A stretch of DNA of 23,828 bases from JADFRG01 sp036986135 (lineage in GTDB: Bacteria > Chloroflexota > Anaerolineae > Anaerolineales > E44-bin32). Positions 1 to 7,821 of the stretch are shown here, piece after piece (position 1 is the first letter of the stretch; the number at the start of each line of letters is the position of its first letter). The notes under the pieces were generated by a model that was not told the origin of the DNA, did no database searches, and saw nothing but the letters and a program-made list of their open reading frames with translations. The stretch spans positions 1-23,828 of the forward strand of contig BTQZ01000036.1 in NCBI GenBank assembly GCA_036986135.1, read 5' to 3'. The position numbers and the translations under genes were made by a program.

Positions 1-2
1 AC

Positions 3-2930
3 GCCCGAGCGCAAACCGAACTTCGCGAGCTACTGGAGCATCGACTTCGCGGGGAAGTTCGCTTTGACCCGTACGCTCGAGCTCTTTATTCCACTGACGC
101 TTCCAATCATCAGATCACGCCGCTCGGCGTGGTGCTGCCTGAGACCGAGGAAGACCTCTTCGCGGCGGTGGAGACCGCCGCGGATTTGGGCGTTCCACTG
201 TTGCCGCGAGGGGCTGGGACCAGCCTCTCAGGGGCAGCGGTGGGCGAAGCCTTGATTCTAGATTGTTCCAAGCATCTGGCTCAAATTTATCATATCGATC
301 ATGAGTCTCGGACGGCAGAGGTGGGACCGGGCGTGGTCTGCAGTCAGCTGAACGCGGCTGCGGCGAAACAGGGCCTCATGTACGGCCCGGACCCTGCTTC
401 GGCCGACCGGGCGACCTTCGGCGGCATGATCGGAACGAATGCCACCGGCGCGCATTCCATCCGCTACGGCATGACGGCCGATCATGTGCTAGCTCTCGAG
501 GCTGTTTTGGCCGACGGCTCAGCCGCGCGTTTCGAGGAGATGAGTCTGAAAGCGGCTGAGCAGAAGGCGGGAAGAGCAGGGTTGGAGGCCGAGATCCATG
601 CTGCAGCGCTTGCCATAAAGGGCAAATACGCAGAGGCAGTGGTGGATCGGTGGCCGCGCACCTGGCGGCGATCCTCTGGCTACAGCCTGAACTACCTGAC
701 CCAATACACGCCCGATCGACCCGCGGCCTGGTATCAACAGCAATATCCCCCCAAGTCTGAGTTTAATTTGGCTCCACTCCTGTGCGGCTCTGAGGGGACT
801 CTGGCGATCCTGCGTAGAGCCGAAGTTCGACTGGTGCCTCGGCCTCCCTACACCACGTTGGTTGTGTTGGAATTCGACAGCGTGGCTCAGGCCTGCGACA
901 ACACGCCCGCCATCCTGGAAACCGAACCGGCGGCGGTAGAGTTGATCCCGCGCACGCTGATCGAACGCGCGCGTGCGGTTCCCGCCTATGCGCGGCGACT
1001 GGGCTTTGTGGATGGGAACCCAGCGGCGTTGCTGGTGGTCGAGTACACGGGGAAGACGACCTCGGAGGCCCAGGCGGCAGCGCAGGAACTTGGGCGGCGT
1101 GGCCGGATCCTGGCCGGTACGGCGGAGCAGGCCGACCTTTGGGCAGTGCGCAAGGCAGGTTTGGGGCTTTTGATGTCGGTCCCGGGAGATGCCAAGCCCA
1201 TCACATTCATGGAAGACGTCGCAGTTCCGGTCGAGCAGCTCAGCCGCTACGTCAAGGAAGCAGATCGCCTCCTGCAGGAAAACGGAACCCATGGAGAGTG
1301 GTACGCGCATGCCTCGGCCGGCTGCTTGCACATGCGGCCACTGATCAATCTGAAGACCGCCCAAGGTGTCCGGCAGATGCGAACCATTGCTGATGCGGTG
1401 GTGGATCTCGCCATCCGCATGGGGGGCAGCATTTCCGGGGAACACGGCGACGGACTTTCTCACACCGAATACAACGAGCGACTATTTGGTCCCGAGCTCA
1501 TGCAGGCCTTCGGGGAGATCAAACAGGCGTTTGATCCAGCCGGCATCTTGAATCCCGGCAAAGTTGTCGAAGCGGTGGAGGGGGGTGCTCGCATCGACTC
1601 AAACCTGCGCTACGGACCCAGCTACGTGACCCTGGAGCCCGAAACGGTGTTTGCGTTCCGGAAAGAGGGTGGATTCGCAGGCGCGGTTGAGGCCTGTACG
1701 GGTGTGGGTATCTGCCGTAAGGCGGACGGCGTCATGTGCCCACCGTTCCAGGCCACCCTGGACGAGAAGCACTCTACGCGAGGTCGGGCGAACGCTTTGC
1801 GCGCTGCGATTTCCGGCAGATTGCCGGCCGACGCCATGAGCAGCCGGGAGATGTACGAGATCCTGGATCTCTGTATCGAGTGCAAGGGCTGCAAATCGGA
1901 ATGTCCAACCGAAGTGGACATGGCGCGCCTGAAGGCAGAATTCCTGGCGCATTACCAGGCGGTCCATGGGCTCCCTCTGAGGAGCCGAATATTTGGCGAG
2001 ATTGCCACATTCTTCAAGGTGCTGCAGCCCATGGCGCCGCTCGTCAATTTCGTGGCCCGAACAAGCGCTTTCCGCTGGTTACTAAGCAGGGCAGTGCATA
2101 TTGCGCCTCAGCGCATCCTGCCCGAGCTGGCGACCAGACGCTTCAACAGACAACGCTTCAGCAAACGCCTTGATGAGCGCTCGTCAATCAGAAGCGCAGA
2201 GAGGCAGGTGGTTCTGTTTCTGGACACCTACACGGAGTTCAATAGCCCAGAGATCGGGGAGGCCGCCATCGAATTGCTGGGTGCGTCTGGCTTCACGGTC
2301 ACCCTGGTACCTGGACAGGTTTGTTGTGGACGGCCGCTGATCTCAAAAGGGATGCTAGGACGGGCCAAGGCGAACGCGGCACGCAATGTGCGCGTCCTTG
2401 CACCGTACGTCCGAGCGGGGATGAAGATTGTGGGTTTGGAGCCCTCTTGCATTTCGGCATTGAGGGACGAGTACCCCGATCTCCTTCCGGACGATCAAGA
2501 TGCAATAGATGTTGCCGAGGCCGCAATCCTAATTGAAGAGTTTTTCGTGGAGGAAAACCTGTCGGCGGGATTGGATTTCAAATCGGGGGCAGGGCGCATC
2601 CTGCTCCACAACCATTGTCATACCAAGTCGTTGATCGGCAGCCAGGCTACCCTGGAAATGCTGCGGGCGACCGGAGTTGCGGTGGAGGAAATTCCCTCTG
2701 GCTGCTGTGGAATGGCAGGCTCGTTCGGCTATGAAGCCGAGCACTACGACATTTCGAAGCAGATCGGGGAGTTGGAGCTGTTGCCTGCTGTAAGAAGGGC
2801 GGTCGATACGCAGGATGCCGTGCGTATCGTGGCGCCCGGGGTGTCGTGCAGGGCACAGATACGGGATGGCACAGGCGTCAGAGCCCAACACCCGGTTCAG
2901 CTGCTGGCCGAGCTGTTGACCACTAAATAG
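3..2930 (+). CDS. FAD-linked D-lactate/2-hydroxyacid dehydrogenase, GlcD-GlpC type fusion (5' end outside window)
   Basis: The reading frame is open to the left edge, so the gene starts upstream; the GTG at 129 is internal because the 42 codons before it (…RFDPYARALYSTDASNHQ) are typical family sequence. The N-terminal half is a PCMH-type FAD-binding domain with PRGAGTSLSG, followed by the FAD-oxidase C-terminal domain with SGEHGDG. A ferredoxin-like region follows: CTGVGICR, MCPPF, STRGRAN, then CIECKGCKSECP (near 1872-1907), which can hold 4Fe-4S clusters. The C-terminal part has two CCG-type motifs, VCCGRPL (near 2320) and GCCGMAG (near 2700). The 975 visible residues match the roughly 1,000-residue YdiJ/Dld-II-like fusions that oxidise D-lactate or related 2-hydroxyacids and pass electrons to the respiratory chain. 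The exact substrate cannot be read from sequence. No partner gene follows; the next gene is on the other strand. Confidence 0.9.
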   Translation, partial: ARAQTELRELLEHRLRGEVRFDPYARALYSTDASNHQITPLGVVLPETEEDLFAAVETAADLGVPLLPRGAGTSLSGAAVGEALILDCSKHLAQIYHIDHESRTAEVGPGVVCSQLNAAAAKQGLMYGPDPASADRATFGGMIGTNATGAHSIRYGMTADHVLALEAVLADGSAARFEEMSLKAAEQKAGRAGLEAEIHAAALAIKGKYAEAVVDRWPRTWRRSSGYSLNYLTQYTPDRPAAWYQQQYPPKSEFNLAPLLCGSEGTLAILRRAEVRLVPRPPYTTLVVLEFDSVAQACDNTPAILETEPAAVELIPRTLIERARAVPAYARRLGFVDGNPAALLVVEYTGKTTSEAQAAAQELGRRGRILAGTAEQADLWAVRKAGLGLLMSVPGDAKPITFMEDVAVPVEQLSRYVKEADRLLQENGTHGEWYAHASAGCLHMRPLINLKTAQGVRQMRTIADAVVDLAIRMGGSISGEHGDGLSHTEYNERLFGPELMQAFGEIKQAFDPAGILNPGKVVEAVEGGARIDSNLRYGPSYVTLEPETVFAFRKEGGFAGAVEACTGVGICRKADGVMCPPFQATLDEKHSTRGRANALRAAISGRLPADAMSSREMYEILDLCIECKGCKSECPTEVDMARLKAEFLAHYQAVHGLPLRSRIFGEIATFFKVLQPMAPLVNFVARTSAFRWLLSRAVHIAPQRILPELATRRFNRQRFSKRLDERSSIRSAERQVVLFLDTYTEFNSPEIGEAAIELLGASGFTVTLVPGQVCCGRPLISKGMLGRAKANAARNVRVLAPYVRAGMKIVGLEPSCISALRDEYPDLLPDDQDAIDVAEAAILIEEFFVEENLSAGLDFKSGAGRILLHNHCHTKSLIGSQATLEMLRATGVAVEEIPSGCCGMAGSFGYEAEHYDISKQIGELELLPAVRRAVDTQDAVRIVAPGVSCRAQIRDGTGVRAQHPVQLLAELLTTK

Positions 2931-3252
2931 CCCCATGGCCTAACATAACTGCATAGCAATTGCGCATAGCCATTGGTTAACGTACACACAGACATGCAGA
3001 TTCGGACATTTCAGTGAAGAGCACCATAGAGGGGCGCCAGCGGCACAAGCGTATGGATTGGGAGGAGGAATTCAGCTGGTTCGGAAGATTGCGCCTTCAA
3101 GGGGACGTCAGGGGCATGGTGGCCCGTACTGCAAGGAGGATGAAATCGGCCGATTTATGTAGTTATCGGCCCAAAAGGGCTCAATAGCACAACGATTTCG
3201 ACTTGGAAGGTGACTGAATACGGGGCGGAGGTCATTGAATCGGCGATTCCTG
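2931..3252. other. 322-bp gene-poor stretch with palindromes
   Basis: I see no convincing gene here. It holds a copy of the 11-mer TGCGCATAGCC (2961-2971), a perfect 14-bp palindrome AAATCGGCCGATTT (3143-3156), and a related imperfect one, GAATC-GGC-GATTC (3237-3249), just past the stop codon of the recombinase. A short GCCC-AAAA-GGGC hairpin lies at 3169-3180. The palindromes could be protein-binding sites or weak terminators for the recombinase gene; neither is proven. Confidence 0.5.
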
Positions 3253-4239
3253 CTATGAATCGTCCTCGAAGATTTCGTGATAGCCCCGGTCCAGCTCATT
3301 GTCGGAAAGATGGGCATAGCGCTGCGTGACAGCGATGCTTCTATGACGGGCAAGCTCCTGAGCCAGTTTTAAATTGCCGCCGGATCCTCGCAAGACCGTC
3401 GTGACAAAGTAATGCCGAAAGGAATGCGGCGTGATTACGGCGCTTTGGCGATCGCCGAGCGCCTCAAGCGCCCGCGCGTGGACGATGGAACGCGCGGTAG
3501 TTGTGGATATGGAGAGAACACGCTTTCCGGCGCCTTTATCGTGGCGGGCAAACATTGGCAAGGCGCTCATTGGACGGCCTGAGGCGCCGTCCAGGGCAGA
3601 CCGGCGGTCCAGGTAGGCTTTCAAGTACCGCAGCGTGCGACTGGAAAAGCGTACGACCGCCTCACGATCGCCTTTCCCGATCAGGATCGCGCGGCCCTCA
3701 TTCCAATCGATATCCCCACGGCGCAGCCCGACTGCCTCATGAACGCGCAATCCGGTGTCCGCAAGGGTAAAAAGCAAGGCACGATCGCGCAGAGCGCGCA
3801 GCCAATCTCGCTCTTCTGCATCACCGGCTGCGCTCAGCGTCCCTGCATACTTCAGTATGGTTTCGATATCCCTTCGCGGAAATTGGGGCAGGCGCTGCCC
3901 GGGCCGCCTGGCACGTCGGCGTATGAGCAGCCGAAGCCTGGGCAGATTGATGTCAGCTTGGTTTTCGGCGGCCAGGTATTCGTACCAACCGGCTAGGGCC
4001 GTCAAGTACAGTCTTTCGCTAGCGGGAGAGTAAGGAGCCAGATAGCGGGCGAAATCGACGATCCAATTCTCTGAGGCTTCTCGGACGTCAGTGACCTCAG
4101 GATCGCGGCCTTGATCTCGCTGACTGGCGCTGAACGCATTGACAGCGTTCCTGTAGGTGCGTGCAGTGTTTGGACTGCGAGACAGCGCGACGCCGGCGAG
4201 ATAGGCCTCCAGTGTGTCGGAGACGCTCGTAGCATTCAT
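3253..4239 (-). CDS. Tyrosine recombinase, XerC/XerD-like
   Basis: 328 residues, close to the usual size of Xer recombinases. The N-terminal part (about 1-105) is a SAM-like core-binding domain with the typical SPNTARTYR stretch. The catalytic domain (about 115-315) carries all expected residues: R165 in TGLRVHEA, K189 in IGKGDRE, H272 and R275 in PHSFRHYF, H299 in ARHRS, and the nucleophile Y308 in TQRYAHLS. It should therefore be an active DNA strand-exchange enzyme. Whether it resolves chromosome dimers or is an integrase of a mobile element is not decided: no phage or transposon genes are nearby. It stands alone, with non-coding stretches of about 0.3-0.4 kb on both sides, and it lies between dispersed copies of an 11-mer resembling half of a dif site. 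The ATG at 4237-4239 is used because it gives a complete N-terminal domain. Confidence 0.88.
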   Translation of the reverse strand: MNATSVSDTLEAYLAGVALSRSPNTARTYRNAVNAFSASQRDQGRDPEVTDVREASENWIVDFARYLAPYSPASERLYLTALAGWYEYLAAENQADINLPRLRLLIRRRARRPGQRLPQFPRRDIETILKYAGTLSAAGDAEERDWLRALRDRALLFTLADTGLRVHEAVGLRRGDIDWNEGRAILIGKGDREAVVRFSSRTLRYLKAYLDRRSALDGASGRPMSALPMFARHDKGAGKRVLSISTTTARSIVHARALEALGDRQSAVITPHSFRHYFVTTVLRGSGGNLKLAQELARHRSIAVTQRYAHLSDNELDRGYHEIFEDDS

Positions 4240-4646
4240 AGTTAATCTATGTTAGTCACAGGATCGAATTCGCGAAAGCTTACGAAGAACCTAGAGGTGG
4301 ACAGTCTCCCCTGAACCGTAGATGATGTTTGCGATAATAGAACTTATCATAACCATAAGGAATTATAGGGGCATCGCCCTCTTTGTCAAATACCTACCCA
4401 TCGAGCCTTGGCTGGAGAGAAATCCTGCATGAGACGAGCATTTTCGTGGCTGGCTCCTGGTCTGGTGACCCGATATGGATCTTCACCCACGCGATGGAAA
4501 GTGCCCTACCCTGCCGGCGCAACCGGATGTCGATGCTGCATGGGAGCATCTTGATGAGCTCAGGCAGACTGGACGGCCCTGCAGCTATTTAGCTGAGTGG
4601 TTGTAGCGTTGAGCTAATTGGGTTCCCAACCGTCGCGCTGGAGGGC
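4240..4646. other. 407-bp gene-poor stretch between recombinase and response regulator
   Basis: No believable gene was found. The part next to the recombinase start is AT-rich and contains an inverted repeat GATAA-TAGAAC-TTATC (4333-4348), which could be an operator or promoter region for the recombinase. An open frame at 4383-4592 (+) starts with TTG, has no ribosome binding site and resembles no family I know. The rest holds nothing I can name. Confidence 0.45.
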
Positions 4647-5675
4647 CTAGGCGGCGGTGATAATGCTGTCATCTTCTGCGATCGATTGGACGCTCCTGTG
4701 GATCTTGGCAATATCTCCTCGATGCCAGCAGCGCTCAAAGACTTCCACCATCGCGGGATCGAACTGCTGTCCCGATTGGGAAAGGATTTCCTCAAACGCC
4801 TCCCGGGCAGACAAGGCCGCGCGGTAAGGTCTGTCTGAGGTCATGGCATGAAAGGTGTCTGCTACTGCGAGCAAGCGGGCGCCAATTGGGATGTCCTCGC
4901 CCGCGAGCTGGTCGGGATATCCGCCGCCATCCCATCGCTCATGGTGGTAGCGAACTACTGGCAGCGCGGAGTCCAGGTACGGATTACCCTCGATCATGTG
5001 CGCTCCATAGATTGTGTGCATGCGCATCTCTGCCCACTCGTCTTCGTTCAGCGGTCCGGTCTTGGAAAGCACCTTCTCGGGGACTCCAATCTTGCCCACA
5101 TCGTGCAGGATCGCTCCGAACTCGAGAGCTTCGAGGTCTTCCTGATCCCATTCGAGTTCGAGACCGAGCGCCTGGGAGTAGGCATTGACCGCCTCAACAT
5201 GTAGCAACGTATATTCGCCGGCTCGTGCCTCAATCGCGTTGGCCATGGCGCGCAAGACTGCCTTAAGCTGCACAAGCATCAGTTCATCCGTGCGCTGCAG
5301 CCGCGCACGTACGGCTGCCAGAAGCTCACGACTGGTGACCGGCTTGGTGATGTAATCGTCCACTCCAAGCGCCTTGGCAGCAAAGACATCTTCACGAGTC
5401 CCGCGGGCGGTCACAAAAATGAAAGGAATGGCGGCTCCATTGGGCCGCTGACGTACGGCCTTGTAGAGCTCAATCCCGTCCATGCCTGGCATGGAGATGT
5501 CCGACATGATCAGAGCTGGGTCTTCTTCCTGGAGAGCAACCAAGGCATCATTGCCATTCGTGGCAGTGCTAACCACGAAGCCATTGCCTTCCAGGATATC
5601 CCGGAAGGCAACGAGCATAGCTGGATCGTCCTCCACGATCAGCAGAGTAGCGCCGTTGACTTGGGTTTCGGTCAT
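4647..5675 (-). CDS. Response regulator with HD-GYP output domain (probable cyclic-di-GMP phosphodiesterase)
   Basis: 342 residues. The receiver domain (about 9-125) has the acidic pair E15/D16-D17, phospho-acceptor D59 in MSDISMPGMDG, T89 and K111 in TKP. The output domain (about 130-325) is HD-GYP: H159, H191-D192 in LHDVGKIG, H220, H244-H245 in HHERWDGGGYP, and LAVADTFHAMTSDRPYR. Active members of this family hydrolyse cyclic di-GMP. All metal-binding positions I can check are present, so activity is likely. No histidine kinase is adjacent, so it is an orphan regulator, activated by a kinase encoded elsewhere. It diverges from smpB across 152 bp. The short tail after residue 325 matches nothing I know. 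Confidence 0.92.
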   Translation of the reverse strand: MTETQVNGATLLIVEDDPAMLVAFRDILEGNGFVVSTATNGNDALVALQEEDPALIMSDISMPGMDGIELYKAVRQRPNGAAIPFIFVTARGTREDVFAAKALGVDDYITKPVTSRELLAAVRARLQRTDELMLVQLKAVLRAMANAIEARAGEYTLLHVEAVNAYSQALGLELEWDQEDLEALEFGAILHDVGKIGVPEKVLSKTGPLNEDEWAEMRMHTIYGAHMIEGNPYLDSALPVVRYHHERWDGGGYPDQLAGEDIPIGARLLAVADTFHAMTSDRPYRAALSAREAFEEILSQSGQQFDPAMVEVFERCWHRGDIAKIHRSVQSIAEDDSIITAA

Positions 5676-5756
5676 AACAAGGCAACCCCCAAAAAGTGGA
5701 ACCTACAGAGCCCTTGGCAAGCCCAATTATTGTCATGACCCTACTTTGGTGCAATG

Positions 5757-5786
5757 TTACGCTGGTCTATCACGGAGGTTTATACT
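5757..5786 (+). promoter_or_regulatory. Predicted promoter of smpB
   Basis: TTACGC (5757-5762), an 18-bp spacer, and TATACT (5781-5786). This would start the transcript near 5793, about 35 bases before the smpB GTG. The -10 box is good and the -35 box is weak. Confidence 0.45.
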
Positions 5787-5827
5787 CACTGTTGCTTTAG
5801 GAATCTTTGCGCTGGAATAGATAAACA

Positions 5828-6280
5828 GTGAGCAAACGCATTGTAGCCAGGAACCGCAAAGCCGCGCGCGATTTTATGCTCGAAGAACGGTTCGAGGCGG
5901 GAATCTCATTGCTCGGCTCGGAGATCAAGGCCGTGCGCGCTGGGCAAGTCAGTCTTAGCGAGGCGCATGTCAGCATTGAGTCAGGCGAGGCGTGGCTGCT
6001 AAACGCGCATATTGCGACCTATGAACCTGCCAGCCAGCGGAATCACGAGCCGCGTCGGCCTCGCAAGCTACTTCTCCATCGGCGCGAATTGGATCAGCTC
6101 GGTGTCAAAGTGAAACAGCGTGGCTACACGCTGATCCCAGTCCAGATGTACCTCACCCATGGTCTGGCAAAAGTTGAGATCGCATTGGCAAAAGGCAAGC
6201 GCCAGTATGACAAGCGGCGCGAGATTGCGGAGCGAGAAGCGCAGCGGGAAATGCAGCGGGCTCTCCGGCGGAAGCAATGA
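5828..6280 (+). CDS. smpB: SsrA-binding protein SmpB
   Basis: 150 residues, full length. SmpB binds tmRNA and brings it to stalled ribosomes in trans-translation. Diagnostic stretches are visible: RKAARDF near the start, FEAGISLLGSEIKAVRAGQ (about 21-39), HIATYEPASQRNHEPRRPRKLLLH (core, about 55-78), and the basic C-terminal tail with KGKRQYDKR (about 122-130), which inserts into the empty mRNA channel. The start is GTG at 5828, preceded by a weak GGAAT ribosome binding site; this gives the usual SmpB N-terminus. Its partner RNA gene ssrA lies about 1.1 kb downstream on the same strand. The stop codon overlaps the start of the next gene (ATGA), so the two are likely translated together. Confidence 0.97.
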   Translation: MSKRIVARNRKAARDFMLEERFEAGISLLGSEIKAVRAGQVSLSEAHVSIESGEAWLLNAHIATYEPASQRNHEPRRPRKLLLHRRELDQLGVKVKQRGYTLIPVQMYLTHGLAKVEIALAKGKRQYDKRREIAEREAQREMQRALRRKQ

Positions 6281-7062
6281 CCCCCCGCTCCATCGCTGCG
6301 ATCAATCAGCTACCCGAATCCCAGAAGCGAGAAATCTACAGCCGCTTTATCCCTCCTCAGTTGCTTGAACAGTTCGATATCACCGCTTCGCTTGAAGATG
6401 CTCAGGCACGATCGCTGGCAGAATTCAGATACCGGGAGGGATCGACTGACTTCGTGATCGAGCTGAAGCACGAGGTTGAGGCGGAGGATCCGCTGTTTTT
6501 CGCGCATCTGACCGATACGATGAATGGTCAGATCCACGTGCTGCTATATATCGTGAACGACCCCAGCTCTGAGCGCTACGACGTCGACCGAATGCCTGAT
6601 GGCCGCCGTACGCAGTTCGGCCTGGAATTACGCAATTTGGAAGCCGAGGAGGCCGCTATGCTGGCTGGGTTGGCGCCAGGTCAAATTCGGCGCGGTTTGA
6701 GGTCGCTGGCCCACGCCGTCCCAACCTTCGAGGCCTTTACCGCTTCCTTGGGACACTCGGTGTTCTTTATCGAGCCGATGTTCTATCACAATGCTGTGAT
6801 CTTTGAGCAATATGGCTTTGCCTATCTTAAGGGAAGGCGCCGAATGGAGGAGCTTCATCGTGGATTTCAACCCGGTGGACCACTGGCAGTGAAACTCGAT
6901 GGGTCTACTCCCTTTCGGCGTGCGTCGAGCGCAGATTCAATACTCGGCAGGAGCTGGGCAGTTCACGACGGGATCGGCGACGAGCCATACACCGGGGTAA
7001 CGATGTACAAGCGCCTCGGTAAGAATGCGGGTATTAACACCTTCCCCGATTCGGTCTGGTAG
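6277..7062 (+). CDS. Unknown protein translationally coupled to smpB
   Basis: 261 residues; I do not recognise a characterised family. The ATG lies inside the last codons of smpB (4-bp ATGA overlap), which argues for one operon and coupled translation. There is no signal peptide, membrane helix or cysteine-rich motif, so it is probably cytosolic. The N-terminal half contains a mixed beta/alpha stretch with STDFVIELKHEVEAEDPLFF and IHVLLYIVND. The middle has GHSVFFIEPMFYHNAVIFEQ and YGFAYLKGRRRMEELHRGF. The C-terminal part has SILGRSWAVHDGIGDEPYTG and ends in NTFPDSVW. The patterned motifs and normal codon use indicate a real conserved gene. Location between smpB and ssrA suggests, but does not show, a role in ribosome rescue or in tmRNA-tagged protein handling. 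Confidence 0.8.
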   Translation: MTPRSIAAINQLPESQKREIYSRFIPPQLLEQFDITASLEDAQARSLAEFRYREGSTDFVIELKHEVEAEDPLFFAHLTDTMNGQIHVLLYIVNDPSSERYDVDRMPDGRRTQFGLELRNLEAEEAAMLAGLAPGQIRRGLRSLAHAVPTFEAFTASLGHSVFFIEPMFYHNAVIFEQYGFAYLKGRRRMEELHRGFQPGGPLAVKLDGSTPFRRASSADSILGRSWAVHDGIGDEPYTGVTMYKRLGKNAGINTFPDSVW

Positions 7063-7081
7063 GCTCCACCTCGAAGCCTAC
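7059..7081 (+). terminator. Possible hairpin at the end of the smpB operon
   Basis: GTAGGCT (7059-7065) and AGCCTAC (7075-7081) form a perfect 7-bp stem with a 9-nt loop. The left arm overlaps the TAG stop codon of the unknown gene. No U-tract follows, so it is a weak terminator candidate or an RNA-stability hairpin. Confidence 0.35.
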
Positions 7082-7187
7082 GACCCCTCCCGGCTTCAGC
7101 TCCCAACTTCTTCCGCTATCTAGCCTTCTCGCCTTCGTTAACTCGCGTTTTCTAGCAAATCACCAGCCGTCTACACCTTATGTCTAT

Positions 7188-7261
7188 TGCGCATAGCCCT
7201 TTTCGATTTTGAAGAAAAAAGGAAAAGGAAGGAGATAGGTAATAAATAGTGGCTATGCGCA
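7188..7261. repeat. Inverted pair of an 11-mer around a purine-rich spacer
   Basis: TGCGCATAGCC at 7188-7198 and its reverse complement GGCTATGCGCA at 7251-7261 face each other across 52 bp. The + strand of the spacer is rich in A and G. A third copy lies at 2961-2971, also in non-coding DNA. The 11-mer resembles the XerC half of the E. coli dif site (TGCGCATAA), and a tyrosine recombinase is encoded nearby; that link is inference. Confidence 0.5.
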
Positions 7262-7322
7262 TTAACTTTTATGGGGCCCCCACGACCCCCGCCCTAGCCC
7301 AGCTATCTGCCGCGGCGCATGT

Positions 7323-7328
7323 TATACT
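7323..7328 (+). promoter_or_regulatory. -10 box of the ssrA promoter
   Basis: TATACT ends 8 bp before the first base of the mature tmRNA, as expected for an ssrA promoter. No good -35 box is seen 16-19 bp upstream. Confidence 0.55.
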
Positions 7329-7336
7329 CGAAATCT

Positions 7337-7732
7337 GGGGATGATCGGTATCGACGAAGGGGGCTGGAACCAGGTGGCAAGCCGAGAGGCGCCGAACTCG
7401 CAAAATCAGCGCAACTGAAAAGTGCCAATCGCACAAACTATGCGGCTCTGCCGCTCGCTGCGTAAAGTAGCGAGCTAGAGCTCGCCCTCAAAAAGAGGGC
7501 TCGCCTCCCGTAACCGCCCTCGACCGGGTGCGGTGCAGGCGGCAGAAAGTCGAGGTGCCGCAGGGGAGGCCCCTAAACCTGCGAAAGAGGGACCTTCGGG
7601 TCCTAGCGGCTGGCCAAAGGTGAGCCCTTCCGGCCGGGCTCCCGGCGGCGAGAACACAATAGACCGGCCAAGCTTGTAGAAGCCCGGTTACCGAAGCCTT
7701 TGGACGCGGGTTCGATTCCCGCCATCTCCACC
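7337..7732 (+). ncRNA. ssrA: Transfer-messenger RNA (tmRNA)
   Basis: tmRNA rescues stalled ribosomes and adds a degradation tag. The 5' end GGGGATG pairs with CATCTCC (7723-7729) to make the 7-bp acceptor stem, with one G-U pair. The T arm is GCGGG-TTCGATT-CCCGC (7706-7722). The tag frame begins with resume codon GCC at 7424 and runs to TAA at 7463-7465, giving ANRTNYAALPLAA, which has the usual A-N start and L-A-A end. Strong stems follow the tag, such as GCCCTC-AAAAA-GAGGGC (7484-7500), as expected for the pseudoknot region. After discriminator A7730 the genome reads CCT, so the final A of CCA is not encoded and must be added. It is one-piece, about 396 nt, and close to smpB. Confidence 0.95.
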
Positions 7733-7742
7733 TAGCAATAGC

Positions 7743-7777
7743 AGAGAGCGTCTGAAACCGATCCTCAGACGCTCTCT
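7743..7777 (+). terminator. Hairpin after ssrA, likely terminator
   Basis: AGAGAGCGTCTGA (7743-7755) and TCAGACGCTCTCT (7765-7777) form a perfect 13-bp stem with a 9-nt loop, ten bases after the tmRNA 3' end. The following CAATTATC is only a poor U-tract. Because the facing gene ends at 7822, the hairpin may serve both directions. Confidence 0.75.
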
Positions 7778-7821
7778 CAATTATCAGCCCTCACCCTGTG
7801 CTTGAGTGGCTTGCTCGGAAT

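Noticed and set aside
519..1463. A 314-codon open frame on the - strand opposite the dehydrogenase gene
   Set aside because: Its predicted protein is rich in Arg, Gly and His with no domain, and the + strand frame there is clearly the FAD enzyme.
3014..3187. A 57-residue open frame starting with GTG (+)
   Set aside because: It has a basic, low-information composition, no ribosome binding site and no recognisable motif.
4383..4592. A 69-residue open frame starting with TTG (+)
   Set aside because: There is no ribosome binding site, no promoter and no resemblance to a known protein; it is likely chance.
7475..7657. A 60-residue open frame on the - strand
   Set aside because: It lies wholly inside the tmRNA gene.
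3253..7732. A genomic island integrated at the 3' end of ssrA
   Set aside because: I saw no second copy of the ssrA 3' end in the window, and the region between recombinase and ssrA holds smpB, a core gene.
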